From assembly GCF_900099915.1 (NCBI RefSeq), contig NZ_FNDB01000016.1, positions 21,227-85,226 of the forward strand: a stretch of 64,000 nt of DNA, read 5' to 3'. A model generated the notes under the pieces. It did not search any database, was not told where the DNA came from, and saw only the letters and a program-made list of their open reading frames with translations. Below are positions 9,077 to 18,470 of the stretch, piece by piece. Position numbers and translations under genes: made by a program. The number at the start of each line of letters is the position of its first letter. Within the stretch, counting starts at the first letter, position 1. The DNA is from Flavobacterium omnivorum (GTDB lineage Bacteria; Bacteroidota; Bacteroidia; Flavobacteriales; Flavobacteriaceae).

Positions 9077-11920
9077 ATGAAGTCTGGAAAAAAACACAGC
9101 AAATTCATCGGATGGTTTTTTAGCAAACCAAAATTAACAGGTTTTTTAACATTCTTGTTTTTGAGTTATATTACAGGTTTTATTTTATGGCAGCAATATA
9201 AACTCATTAAAGAAGATGAGCAACGCGAAATGAATTCTATTGTTCATGTCGTGCATCAAAACATTGAACAATCGCTTAAAAATTGTTATACCTCTACACT
9301 GACTTTAGCACTCACTATCGATAGCAAAGGGATTCCTGAAAACTTTGACAGTGTTGGCAAAACTCTAATGACATCAAATGCTAATATTAATGCGGTACAG
9401 TTAGTTCCCAATGGAATTATTAAATACATTTATCCCATGGAAGGGAATGAAGCAGCTATGAATTTGAATATTCTAGCAGATCCTTATCTTAAAGAGGAAG
9501 CTTTAAAATCAATTGCAACTCAAAAAATGTATTTTGCAGGGCCTTTAAAATTAAAGCAAGGCGGAATGGGAATAGTCGGAAGGCTTCCAGTTTTTGAAAA
9601 TAATATATTTTGGGGGTTTTCAGCGGTAATTATCAAATTAGAAACACTTTTGAAATCATCGGGAATCAACAATATAGATGATTCAAAATATTATTTTCAA
9701 TTTTCAAAATACGACCCTACAGAGCAGAAAGAAATTTTTTATTTACCTAATAAAAGAGATTTTGCGAGAAACTATAATGTTTCAATAAAAATTCCGGACG
9801 GTGATTGGAAATTATACATCATATCAAAAAATCAAAATTATCTTTCTTCTCAAATTTTAATTCCTGGAATCATTGGAATCATAATAGCGGCTCTTTTTGG
9901 GCTATTAATTTTTACGCTTTTAAAAATACCGGAAGAATTACAATCATTAGTGAGCATTCAGGCTACTAAGCTTTTGAATTCTGAAATAAAATTCGGGGCT
10001 ATTTTCGATCAAGCCGCGGTAGGAATTGCGCACATAGATTCCTTTACAGGAAATTTTATTGAAATCAACAACCAATATTGCCAATTATTAGGATACACAC
10101 CGCAGGAAATGAAAGAGCATAACTTTCAATCCGTAACCCATCCAAAAGATTTAGAAGAAGATTTACTAAATCTTGAAAAACTGCGAGAAGGAAAAATTGC
10201 ATCGTACACAATGGAAAAACGGTACATTACAAAGGAGGGTACTATTATTTGGATAAATTTAACGGTCTCTCCACTATTAAAAAAAAATAAAAAAGTAACT
10301 ACACACATATCTATAGTTGAGGATATTTCCACAAAAAAAGAAGCTGAATATTTAATTAAAAAAAATGAAACCCGATTTAAGAGTTTGTTTGAAGACTCCC
10401 CTATGCCGTTAAGAGAAGAAGATTTTTCTGAAGTTAAAAAATACTTAGAAGAACTGAAATTATTAAATCAAAGTAAAGATATAGTAACTGATTTTTTTTA
10501 TGCTAACCCACTTGTTGTAGAGAAATGCCATTCCTTAATTAAAGTAATTAATATAAATAAGGCCAGTTTAAAATTATATAAGGTCAAATCTAAAGAAGAT
10601 TTAATTCAAGCGAAGTCAGAACTATTTAACGTAAGATCTAAAAAAGATTTTATTGAGAATTTAATCGCAATCACTCAAGGCAAGAAGCAGTTCATTATCG
10701 ATACGATAATAAAAAATGCCAAAGGAGAATTCCGTAACATCAATTTAAGATGGAATTTAGCTGGAAGTTACACAAAAACATTCGAACGAATCATTGTGTC
10801 AACAGAGGACATTACGGATAGAATGGCTACTGAAAAAATTATCCTTGACACAAAACAAAGAGTAGAATCATTGATTAATACGATAGACGGAATAGTTTGG
10901 GAATGTGATGCTAAAAGCTTTTCGTTTAATTTTATAAGTAAAAAAGTAGAAAATATTTTAGGATATACTGCTGCCGAATGGCTTGCAGAACCTACATTTT
11001 GGCAGGATCATATCTACTGGGAAGACCAAGAAGAGGTTCGGGAATATTGCAAATTGAAAACGGAAAAAAATTTAAACCATGATTTAGAATATCGAATGGT
11101 CGCTAAAGACCATTCTATTGTTTGGCTCAGGGACATCGTAAACGTAGTTTTAGAAAATGGTAAAGCGGTTAGTTTACGTGGTATTATGATTGATATAACT
11201 AAAACTAAAGAAGCGGAAAAAGAGTTGAACACTTCCTACACTATGCTCACCGAGCAAAATAAAAGATTATTGAATTTTTCCTATATTGTTTCCCATAATT
11301 TAAGATCACATACCAGCAATATCGCCTCTATCGTTTCTTTGATTGAATCCTCTTCATCTGAAGAAGAAAGAGAACAAATGATACAGCTATTAAAAACTGT
11401 TTCCGATTCTCTTAACGAAACCATGCAACACTTAAATGAAGTCATAAATATTAGAAATAATATTGGATTAGTATCTGAATCTTTGAATCTAGAAAACTAT
11501 ATTACAAATGTTAAAAGTGTGCTTTCTGAACAAATCACCAGTCACGAAGTAACTATTTTATCTGATATACCGCAGGATACTTTTATTAATTATAACCCCG
11601 CTTATCTGGAAAGTATACTGTATAATATTATTTCAAACTCAATTCGGTACAGACATTCTTCCCGTAAACCTTGTATAAAAATTAATTTAGCTGTTGATAA
11701 CGAGATGAAAGTCCTTCAAATTTCAGATAATGGCATAGGTATTGATCTTGTGAGAAACGCTGACAAAATTTTCGGAATGTACAAGACCTTCACGAACAAT
11801 TCTGATTCAAAAGGAATTGGACTATTTATAACCAAAAATCAAATTGATGCGATGGGAGGAAATATTACTGTGGAAAGCGAACCCAATGTTGGAACTACCT
11901 TTAAAATTTTTATTCAATGA
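9077..11920 (+). CDS. CHASE/PAS hybrid-type sensor histidine kinase
   Basis: A 947-residue membrane kinase. Transmembrane helices at about 20-42 and 258-285 enclose a periplasmic CHASE-like sensor domain. Three PAS regions follow (about 305-420, 430-590 and 597-715); the first has the typical EINNQYCQLLGYTPQEM, the third VENILGYTAAEW. The phosphoacceptor His is in YIVSHNLRSH (about residue 740). The HATPase domain has the N box in LYNIISNSIRYRH, G1 ISDNGIGID and G2 GIGLFITK. Its stop overlaps the next start by 4 bases, so it is translationally coupled to the receiver protein, its likely partner. Signal unknown. Confidence 0.9.
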   Translation: MKSGKKHSKFIGWFFSKPKLTGFLTFLFLSYITGFILWQQYKLIKEDEQREMNSIVHVVHQNIEQSLKNCYTSTLTLALTIDSKGIPENFDSVGKTLMTSNANINAVQLVPNGIIKYIYPMEGNEAAMNLNILADPYLKEEALKSIATQKMYFAGPLKLKQGGMGIVGRLPVFENNIFWGFSAVIIKLETLLKSSGINNIDDSKYYFQFSKYDPTEQKEIFYLPNKRDFARNYNVSIKIPDGDWKLYIISKNQNYLSSQILIPGIIGIIIAALFGLLIFTLLKIPEELQSLVSIQATKLLNSEIKFGAIFDQAAVGIAHIDSFTGNFIEINNQYCQLLGYTPQEMKEHNFQSVTHPKDLEEDLLNLEKLREGKIASYTMEKRYITKEGTIIWINLTVSPLLKKNKKVTTHISIVEDISTKKEAEYLIKKNETRFKSLFEDSPMPLREEDFSEVKKYLEELKLLNQSKDIVTDFFYANPLVVEKCHSLIKVININKASLKLYKVKSKEDLIQAKSELFNVRSKKDFIENLIAITQGKKQFIIDTIIKNAKGEFRNINLRWNLAGSYTKTFERIIVSTEDITDRMATEKIILDTKQRVESLINTIDGIVWECDAKSFSFNFISKKVENILGYTAAEWLAEPTFWQDHIYWEDQEEVREYCKLKTEKNLNHDLEYRMVAKDHSIVWLRDIVNVVLENGKAVSLRGIMIDITKTKEAEKELNTSYTMLTEQNKRLLNFSYIVSHNLRSHTSNIASIVSLIESSSSEEEREQMIQLLKTVSDSLNETMQHLNEVINIRNNIGLVSESLNLENYITNVKSVLSEQITSHEVTILSDIPQDTFINYNPAYLESILYNIISNSIRYRHSSRKPCIKINLAVDNEMKVLQISDNGIGIDLVRNADKIFGMYKTFTNNSDSKGIGLFITKNQIDAMGGNITVESEPNVGTTFKIFIQ

Positions 11921-12312
11921 CAAAAAAAGCAATCTGGATAGTTGACGATGATGCCATTTACCAAATTATAGTAAACAAAATAATTCAAAGGTCAGAGCTA
12001 TTTTCGACGATTTCCTCTTTCAAAAATGGTAGAGATGCTATTGATAACTTGCATCATGCTGCAGCAATTAATGGTGATCTTCCGGACATCATTTTATTGG
12101 ATATCAATATGCCTATAATGGATGGATGGGAATTTATGGAAGCAATGGCACTTGTAAAGCCTAATTTGAATAAAGAAATCATCGTCTATATTGTCAGTTC
12201 CTCGATTGCGATTGAAGATAAGAACAAATCAAAATCTTATGAAAATATTTTAGGATACCTCTCCAAACCCATCACTGTAAATGATTTGGTATTAATTGCT
12301 TCAAATGATTAA
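11917..12312 (+). CDS. Single-domain response regulator
   Basis: A 131-residue stand-alone receiver domain. The acidic pocket is D10/D11 in WIVDDDA, the phosphoacceptor is D62 in ILLDINMPIMDG, the switch Ser is in IVSSS, and the conserved Lys is in YLSKP. No output domain. ATGA overlap with the upstream kinase means they are cotranslated; a phosphorelay from that kinase to this protein is the simplest reading. Downstream targets are not in the window. Confidence 0.9.
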   Translation: MTKKAIWIVDDDAIYQIIVNKIIQRSELFSTISSFKNGRDAIDNLHHAAAINGDLPDIILLDINMPIMDGWEFMEAMALVKPNLNKEIIVYIVSSSIAIEDKNKSKSYENILGYLSKPITVNDLVLIASND

Positions 12313-12370
12313 AAAAAACCATGTTATAATGCTTCCTGAAAAATATTAAATGATACTGTAAGAACTAGCA

Positions 12371-12916
12371 TCAGTGAAATTCTTTTTTTATTTCTTCTAA
12401 TGTTTTAGTAGTAAAAATAAGTTCATTGATAATTTGTTGTCTCAAAAGATCAATGTCATCACAATCAAAATATCGAGCCCATGACGTTAAAGTAAGTAAA
12501 TTTCGAACTTGTTTGATCCGCTTGGAAGTTTCATAACTAGTTCGTAAAATTGCTTTTTTATCATAATCCGGATTGTTTTTATGCTGATAATTAACGGTTA
12601 TATTTGAGAAATTTAATTCTAGATAATAGAGTTCTTCCAAAGCATTATCAGGATAAAAGTGGTCCCAAGGAGCGAAACCCAATTTAATTTTAGAGGGAGT
12701 TGCTGGGTCTAGTGGCTCTAAACGCCATTTGCTATTTGCTAATCGTCCCCAATGATTGGATACACGATACATTCCTAAATTAGTATAATAATACTTACTT
12801 CCCGACTTACTATCGAATTGCAGTTTCATGCCATTGACAGTCTCTCTAGGCATTTCACTAAATACACAAAAAGTATTTTTAAAAGAATTTGGGTTGGGGC
12901 GAAAAAAATTTTCCAT
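12371..12916 (-). CDS. Hypothetical protein (181 aa)
   Basis: Start placed at MENFFRPNPN (12916); a frame extension 12 codons upstream looks spurious. No family recognised. The protein has many aromatic residues (YYYTNLGMYRVSNHWGRL, FAPWDHFYP), a beta-rich first 120 residues and helices at the end (TLEEIKKEF), with no signal or membrane segment. The segment MYRVSNHWGRLANSKWRL looks like a compact nucleic-acid- or ligand-binding fold, but this is only an impression. Divergent from the small gene at 13007, with 90 bases between them. Confidence 0.6.
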   Translation of the reverse strand: MENFFRPNPNSFKNTFCVFSEMPRETVNGMKLQFDSKSGSKYYYTNLGMYRVSNHWGRLANSKWRLEPLDPATPSKIKLGFAPWDHFYPDNALEELYYLELNFSNITVNYQHKNNPDYDKKAILRTSYETSKRIKQVRNLLTLTSWARYFDCDDIDLLRQQIINELIFTTKTLEEIKKEFH

Positions 12917-13006
12917 CAAGCAAAGATAATCAGAAAGCGCAAATCCTAGCAAGACAATGTATAATTGATTAGCTTTGCCAACAAGATTTACTTTAAAAAA
13001 ATTATT

Positions 13007-13252
13007 ATGACTAAAGCTTCTGAAGAAAGAATGTTACAAAAAGGGGTTTACACCGGAATCATGGAAAAAGATGAAAATAACAACTTTTTTTGTGGACAAT
13101 ATCTTTTAGATTATCAAATGGCTACAAAATATACTGTAGGAGATTGGATAACTATAAAATCCATCATCGAAAATCCTAGCGATATCAGCCACAATAAGTA
13201 TCCAAAAAAATCAAAAAATTTCGATAAAGCAAATAATAAGCCTCAACAATAG
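13007..13252 (+). CDS. Small hypothetical protein (81 aa)
   Basis: ATG at 13007 (MTKASEERMLQKG) is preferred over an in-frame ATG 14 codons upstream that lies in the promoter region. The middle (NNFFCGQYLLDYQMATKY, then VGDWITIKSI) looks like a small beta-barrel, and the last 25 residues are Lys/Asn-rich and disordered. No family recognised. Divergent from the 181-residue gene, so the two may share a control region. Confidence 0.55.
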   Translation: MTKASEERMLQKGVYTGIMEKDENNNFFCGQYLLDYQMATKYTVGDWITIKSIIENPSDISHNKYPKKSKNFDKANNKPQQ

Positions 13253-13348
13253 CCTGTTTTAGAGTTTTAATGCTTTGAAATCCAACCCTTAGAAAAGACT
13301 TTTTTTTTAAAATTTGTTGGTCATAAACCAAAAAAATAAAAAAAAGTG

Positions 13349-13356
13349 TACCTTTG
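13349..13356 (+). promoter_or_regulatory. Candidate -7 promoter box (TACCTTTG)
   Basis: TACCTTTG followed by C fits TAnnTTTG, 71 bases before the KTSC gene start. A TTTGTTGG upstream is farther than the usual 17-19 bases. Confidence 0.4.
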
Positions 13357-13426
13357 CAAAAAATTTGTCGATTTTGAAATCAAATTATATTGATTTTATA
13401 GTAAAAGACAAGTAGTTACCTTATTT

Positions 13427-13867
13427 ATGAAAAAAATAGTTGAATACCGCAAACTGCTAAATGTAGACAAAACTGCAGAGCTAAAAGATTTGAAAACGAT
13501 TTATCGTAATGCGATGAAAGAAGCACATCCTGATAAATTTCAGGGCGACGAAGCTGGATTGAAAGCTGCTGAAGAAAATAGTAAAAAAATCATTGAAGCT
13601 TATCATTTTTTGGTTAGCATCAATCCTGAAACATTGAAATTAAACTTACCAGAATATACTGAAACAATAGCAACAGCTACAATTTCAGACTATAAGTTTG
13701 TTGAAGGAAGATTAATCATCAATTTCTCAAACGGTAGTGTTTATGAATACATAAGTGTTCCTAAAGCAACTTACGTAAAAATGGTCAACGCTGATTCTCC
13801 TGGAAGATTTGCGAAAAGACACATTCTGAATTCGTTTACTTGGAGAAAAACAATCAATCAAGATTAA
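13427..13867 (+). CDS. J-domain-like/KTSC fusion protein
   Basis: A 146-residue protein with two parts. Residues 5-65 are J-domain-like: YRKLLNVDKTAELKDLKTIY leads to AHPDKF, where H34-P35-D36 is the HPD motif that stimulates Hsp70 ATPase. Residues about 86-143 match the KTSC domain, with FVEGRLIINFSNGSVYEYI and FAKRHILNSF. KTSC domains occur with nucleases and lysyl-tRNA synthetases and may bind RNA. The fusion is small and has a strong terminator behind it (13889-13918). An RNA-linked DnaK co-chaperone role is inference. Confidence 0.8.
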   Translation: MKKIVEYRKLLNVDKTAELKDLKTIYRNAMKEAHPDKFQGDEAGLKAAEENSKKIIEAYHFLVSINPETLKLNLPEYTETIATATISDYKFVEGRLIINFSNGSVYEYISVPKATYVKMVNADSPGRFAKRHILNSFTWRKTINQD

Positions 13868-13888
13868 TTTTTTACCACATAAAATTTT

Positions 13889-13918
13889 AAAGCATCCTTA
13901 ATAGGATGCTTTTTTTTT
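13889..13918 (+). terminator. Rho-independent terminator
   Basis: AAAGCATCCT and its complement AGGATGCTTT enclose a TAAT loop, followed by a run of eight T. Ends the KTSC gene. Confidence 0.9.
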
Positions 13919-14284
13919 GACTCCAAAGCACTTCTTTTTTTTCTACTATTAATTTTTTAAAGAATTTTTACTTCGATTGATACTACGGACTCCTTTTAAA
14001 ATGTTTAGGCATAACTATTTATGATCCTTTTAAAAAAATGCTGTTTTTACCGATTTAACAATGAACAAATCATACCAAAACAGATCGAATTTTCGGTATT
14101 ATTTTTTTATAAAACTGCATTAAAAGATATGACTTCTATTATTGGTAACCGTTCTATTAGTTATAGCTAACAACTAATAGCTTCTAAAACTACCTTTTCA
14201 ATTCATTTCAAATGATACATAATTAATTATAAATTATAACAAAAATTTAGGTTCTAAAATGAATTATATTTTATATTTTTTAAA
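13919..14284. other. AT-rich intergenic region
   Basis: About 370 bases between the KTSC terminator and the promoter of the TlpA-like gene. I see no ORF with coding character, no RNA and no clear repeat; it is mostly AT-rich spacer. Confidence 0.5.
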
Positions 14285-14292
14285 TACTTTTG
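14285..14292 (+). promoter_or_regulatory. Candidate -7 promoter box (TACTTTTG)
   Basis: TACTTTTG 29 bases before the ATG of the TlpA-like gene, in a position typical for Bacteroidota promoters; no convincing -33 box. Confidence 0.45.
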
Positions 14293-14320
14293 CAGACTTA
14301 ACTCAATTAACTAATTAATA

Positions 14321-15484
14321 ATGAAAAAAATAATTCTATTACTTTCGGCAACTTTTGTTTTAATTTCTTGTAGCAAAGTTGGCAAAGACGAGTACATCAT
14401 TTCAGGAACTGCAACAGGAATTGAAAATGGTAAAACAATTATCTTAGAAACACAAGATGCAACAGGAATGATGTTACCAAAAGATACTGTAAAAGTTGAA
14501 AATGGGAAATTTGAAATGAAAGGAACAATAACTGAACCTTCATTTTACACTATCCAACTAGAAGGAGCACAAGCTAAAATACCTTTTATCTTAGAAAATG
14601 GCGAAGTAACTATTGCTATTAATAAAGATAGTATTCAAAAATCGAAAGTATCAGGAACTTACAATAATGATGAGTATGTTACTTTCAATGAGGAAATCAC
14701 TAAAGTTCAAAAGAAACTAATGGATTTTCAAAATAAAAACATGGAAGCTATGAATGCTGCACAACAAACTAAAGATACTGTTGTTATCAATGGTTTGATG
14801 AAAGAATTTGCAAAGATTCAAGAAGAAGTTGGCGTAGCTTCAAAAGCAAAATATGTTACTTATGCTGAAACGCATCCAAAATCATTTATTTCAGCTTTGA
14901 TTATTCAAGGAATGTTAAATGACCCAACGGCTGATGTTGCAAAATCTGAAAAATTATACAACGGATTAGAGGAGTCATTGAAAAAGACAAAACCAGGCTT
15001 AGCCATCAAAACTAAACTAGCTGAAATGAAAGCACCTGCGGCTGTTGGAGCAACTGCCCCGACAACGGACGGTAAATGAAGAGCCGATTTTTCCGCTCCT
15101 AATCCGGAAGGAAAAATAATATCTTTAAAAGAAAGCTTAGGTAAGGTAACAATAATTGATTTCTGGGCATCTTGGTGTGGTCCATGCCGTCAAGAAAACC
15201 CAAATGTTGTAGCACTTTATAAAGAATTACACAGCAAAGGGCTAAACATTATTGGTGTTTCTTTAGATAAAGATGCCAAAGCTTGGAAAGAAGCCATTGC
15301 AAAAGATAAATTAACTTGGAACCAAGTTTCAAATTTAAAATTTTGGGATGAACCCATCGCAGCACAATACAAAGTGGAATCTATTCCTGCTACTTTTATT
15401 TTAGATGCTTCAGGACATGTAGTCGCAAAAGATTTGAGAGGTGATGCGCTTCGAGCTAAAATAGTAGAACTTTTAGCAAAATAA
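14321..15484 (+). pseudogene. TlpA-like thiol:disulfide lipoprotein, split by in-frame TGA
   Basis: Reading through one stop gives a 387-codon gene. The first 252 codons hold a lipoprotein signal (lipobox VLISC, Cys17), a DUF4369 domain (about 25-110) and a helical linker. TGA at 15077-15079 follows APTTDGK. The same frame then continues with RADFSAPNPEGK and a thioredoxin fold with the active site WASWCGPC, a cis-Pro in VESIPATF, and a normal stop at 15482-15484. So the redox half is intact but detached from its signal peptide. Function of intact homologues: periplasmic reduction of thiols, membrane-anchored. No start codon is visible for separate translation of the second half. A sequencing error or readthrough cannot be excluded. 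Confidence 0.8.
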
Positions 15485-15508
15485 ACAACTTCTTTGATAG
15501 AAAATAAA

Positions 15509-15535
15509 AAAATCTCCCTAGTGGAGATTTTTTTA
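15509..15535 (+). terminator. Rho-independent terminator
   Basis: AATCTCC and GGAGATT pair around CTAGT, followed by a T-run; 25 bases after the stop of the TlpA-like gene. Confidence 0.85.
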
Positions 15536-15589
15536 TTTTATTCAATACCAATACATTAAAAATAATACTGAAATTAAGTGCAAATTTAG

Positions 15590-15620
15590 TTTGGAAACTT
15601 CAAAACTGTTTCTATATTTG
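15590..15620 (+). promoter_or_regulatory. Promoter of tRNA-Tyr (TTTG-N19-TATATTTG)
   Basis: TTTG at 15590-15593 and TATATTTG at 15613-15620, separated by 19 bases, match the Bacteroidota sigma consensus well. Predicted start of transcription is near 15627, about 30 bases before the tRNA. Confidence 0.75.
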
Positions 15621-15658
15621 CACCCGGTTAGCACAATAAGCAATGCTTATTGAGTCTT

Positions 15659-15739
15659 GGGGAGATACTCAAGCGGCCAACGAGGGCAGACTGTAAATCT
15701 GCTGTGTAAACTTCGCAGGTTCGAATCCTGCTCTCCCCA
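15659..15739 (+). tRNA. tRNA-Tyr (anticodon GTA)
   Basis: Full cloverleaf with a long variable arm (class II). Acceptor stem GGGGAGA (15659-15665) pairs with TCTCCCC (15732-15738). Anticodon stem GCAGA/TCTGC encloses the loop CTGTAAA, anticodon GTA for tyrosine. T arm GCAGG TTCGAAT CCTGC. No encoded CCA; base 15739 is the discriminator A, as expected for tRNA-Tyr. Preceded by a good promoter and followed by a terminator. Confidence 0.97.
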
Positions 15740-15745
15740 CTAAAA

Positions 15746-15774
15746 CGCTGCAAGTAATTGCAGCGTTTTTTTTA
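15746..15774 (+). terminator. Terminator after tRNA-Tyr
   Basis: CGCTGCAA and TTGCAGCG pair around GTAA, followed by eight T. Confidence 0.9.
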
Positions 15775-15983
15775 TAGCACTACTTAATCAAAATTGGCCC
15801 CTGACTTTTATTGTCTAACTTACTTGTCTGCATGCCTTTTAAAAATAAATATTCAGTTATTACTAAGCCATTATGCACTTTCAGATTTGGAAATTACTTT
15901 TTACTATATTGGCAAAAAAAAATTCAGTTTAAGTAGTTCTATACCTTTTCACTCGTATTAAAGAATTTAAAGGATACTGCATA

Positions 15984-16019
15984 AAAAAATCCCTATCATT
16001 TAAAAATGATAGGGATTTA
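15984..16019 (-). terminator. Terminator of the alcohol dehydrogenase locus
   Basis: AAATCCCTATCATTT pairs with its complement across a short A-rich loop. On the minus strand the stem is followed by a T-run, placing it just after the dehydrogenase stop codon at 16039. Confidence 0.8.
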
Positions 16020-16038
16020 GTTAGATAAGTACTGTCTA

Positions 16039-17082
16039 TTATAAAGTCGCCATATCAATTACAAAGCGATACCGCAAATCCCCTTTTATCATGCGATCGT
16101 AAGCATCATTAATATTTTTGATATCAATCATTTCAATTTCTGAAACAATTCCATTCTCACCGCAGTAATCAAGCATTTCCTGAGTTTCAGGCTAACCGCC
16201 AATCAAAGATCCAGCTAGACTTTTTCTACCACCAATTAAGCTAAAAGCATGAATTTCATAAGGTGTTGGTGATACGCCCACACATATATGCACACCATTT
16301 ACTCTTAATAACGACAAATATAGATTCAAATCATGTGGTGCAGAAACGGTATCAAGAATAAAATCAAAATATCCAATGGCACTTTTTAGTTGTTCTGCAT
16401 CCTTGGTCGCAATAAACTTGTGAGCACCAAGTTTTTTTGCATCTGCTTCTTTTTCGGGGGACGTAATCAAAACGGTAACTTCAGCACCGAAGGCCACACC
16501 AAATTTACCAGCCATGTGTCCTAGCCCACCTAGTCCTAAAAAAGCTAATTTATGATCCTTTCCTACTTTCCAATGCTTTAGTGGAGAATAGGTTGTTATT
16601 CCAGCACAAAGCAACGGTGCTACAGCGGCTAAATCTAATTTTTCAGAAACGCGTAACACAAAATCCTCATGTACCACAATCGTGTTTGAATAGCCACCAT
16701 AAGTAGGTGTTTTTCCATCTTGTCCTAAAGCATTATAGGTTGCTGTTCTTCCATTTAAACAAAACTGCTCTAATCCTTCCTGATAGTTTTCACATGCTCT
16801 ACAAGAATCTACCAAGCAACCTGTTCCGGACCAATCTCCAATTTTAAACTTTTTGACATGGCTGCCTACTTTTATCACTTTCCCTACAATTTCATGTCCA
16901 CTAACCATCGGGTAAATAGCCCCTCCCCAATCGTCTTTTATTTGGTGAAGATCACTATGGCAAATACCGCAAAATTGAATGTCAAATTGAACATCATGCG
17001 GTCCTACTTCACGTCTTTCAAAGTTTCAAGGAGCTAAATCTGTTTTAGAATCTTTTACTGCGTATCCTTTCGTTGGTATCAT
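16039..17082 (-). pseudogene. Zinc-dependent alcohol dehydrogenase with two in-frame stops
   Basis: The whole locus reads as one 348-codon frame from ATG 17082 to TAA 16039, the usual length for this family (YahK/cinnamyl-alcohol dehydrogenase type). Two stops interrupt it: TGA at 17026-17028 (codon 19, after KTDLAP, where Trp is likely) and TAG at 16192-16194 (after SLIGG, before PETQEML). Between them are the catalytic zinc residues (CGICHSD, GHEIVG), the four-Cys structural zinc loop (SCRACENYQEGLEQFC) and the Rossmann motif GLGGLGHMAG. The middle fragment alone would lack the first catalytic Cys and the C-terminus, so the gene is probably inactive. No frameshift is needed, so decay is recent or the stops are errors. 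Confidence 0.85.
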
Positions 17083-17209
17083 ATTTAATACTTTTTATAA
17101 AATTATGAAATATATTGTAGCTCTCGATTTAAAGATTTTATATAATTCCAATTTCTATCCGTTTTGTTGAATTTGAGATCAAGTGCTGCAGATACAACAT
17201 ACTATAGTA

Positions 17210-18100
17210 CTAGCTGTGTTTATTGCCGTTCCTTAAAATTCCACCGCTAGCCTCTTTAATATATTGAATAAACATAAATGCATGGGGATCTAGTTTACTA
17301 ATTTCCTCCTTGATTCGCAAAAGCTCGAGTCGGGTAACTACAGTGACAATGATATCACAATCTTTTTTGATGTCGAAATTATCGGGTAAATAGCCTCTTT
17401 CGCCCTTGATAATAGTAATTCCTTTCCCTAACTTTTGTACGATTAACGATTTTATTAATTCACTTTTAGAAGAGATGATGTGTAATGAAGTGTACTGCTC
17501 TAATCCGTGAGAAATATAATCTAGAGACTTTACAGCTGAAAAATAAGTTACGATAGAATACAGTGCCGTAGAAATACCAAAAGAATAGGCAGCTGCGAGA
17601 AACAATAACGTATTCATGGCGAAAATAACCTCTGATACATTAAGACCAATTTTTTTAGTTGTCAGTAATGCTATTATTTCTACACCATCGGCTGTCGAAC
17701 CACTACGGATACACAAACCCATGCCCACACCAATAAGACAACCACCAAATAAAGCAATCAATAGTGGGTCTGACGTGACAGGAGCAACATTAAAAAAAGT
17801 CATACTTAAAGCAATCAATAAAAAAGTAAGCAAACTTTGAATAGCAAAAGTTTTACCCAGCATTTGCTTCCCGATAAATAAAAAAGGAATATTAAATACT
17901 AATACTAAAATCCCAAAAGGCCATTTGATAATTTCATGAACTAAAATTGCAATACCAATTATACCGCCATCCAAAAATTTATTAGGTATCATAAATCCCT
18001 TTAATGCTAGGGTTATCAAGGCTACTCCTACTAAATTTAAAATAATATTTTTAAAATAAAAAATTTTTTTCCAGTTGATTGAATTGTGATCTGTAATCAT
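17210..18100 (-). CDS. YitT family membrane protein (DUF2179)
   Basis: A 296-residue protein with five to six transmembrane helices in the first 200 residues (LNLVGVALITLALKGF, LDGGIIGIAILVHEI, GSTADGVEIIALL), then a soluble DUF2179 domain (about 215-290) with RLELLRIKEEISKLDP and GGILRNG. This order defines the YitT/YebE family. Function is poorly known; the soluble domain resembles small ligand- or metal-binding modules. Monocistronic, with long gaps on both sides. Confidence 0.9.
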   Translation of the reverse strand: MITDHNSINWKKIFYFKNIILNLVGVALITLALKGFMIPNKFLDGGIIGIAILVHEIIKWPFGILVLVFNIPFLFIGKQMLGKTFAIQSLLTFLLIALSMTFFNVAPVTSDPLLIALFGGCLIGVGMGLCIRSGSTADGVEIIALLTTKKIGLNVSEVIFAMNTLLFLAAAYSFGISTALYSIVTYFSAVKSLDYISHGLEQYTSLHIISSKSELIKSLIVQKLGKGITIIKGERGYLPDNFDIKKDCDIIVTVVTRLELLRIKEEISKLDPHAFMFIQYIKEASGGILRNGNKHS

Positions 18101-18470
18101 AAGGATTTATTTTAATTATAATCCACTCGCTTTACTAAAGTTACAAAATAAGCTTAATTAATTGGTTAATAAAGAGTTGTAATTTATATTTATTTAATTA
18201 TTTGTGTTTTTTAGCTTTTCTAAATAAATAGTATTGCTTTTGATTCCATTTAATCCTACTCCTTTCTGTGAGAATTCGATTCATATTTTTTACATTCTCT
18301 CCATTCCACTGCAAATCATAACAAAATAAATTGATTAAGATCTGCAAAAAATAAACTAAATTTGATATAATAAATAGACCAAAATACTAAAAATCAACAT
18401 CTTAACTGCTCTGCCTCATTCTAAATTGGTCTAATTAAATTAATATTATTAACTAATAAATATATTAATT
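18101..18470. other. Intergenic region between YitT and the cyclase pair
   Basis: 370 bases of AT-rich DNA between divergent genes. No ORF, RNA or repeat was recognised. It must carry the promoters of both the YitT gene and the cyclase operon, but I could not place a convincing TTTG/TAnnTTTG pair. Confidence 0.5.

Noticed and set aside
15077..15079. Selenocysteine at the TGA of the TlpA-like gene
   Set aside because: The catalytic Cys pair is intact elsewhere, no SECIS-like hairpin directly follows, and the position is in a linker.
16039..17082. TGA/TAG recoding in this organism
   Set aside because: Both TGA and TAG interrupt genes, while many genes in the window end normally with TGA or TAG (for example at 14321-15079 region neighbours and 32995). 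Local decay or error is simpler.
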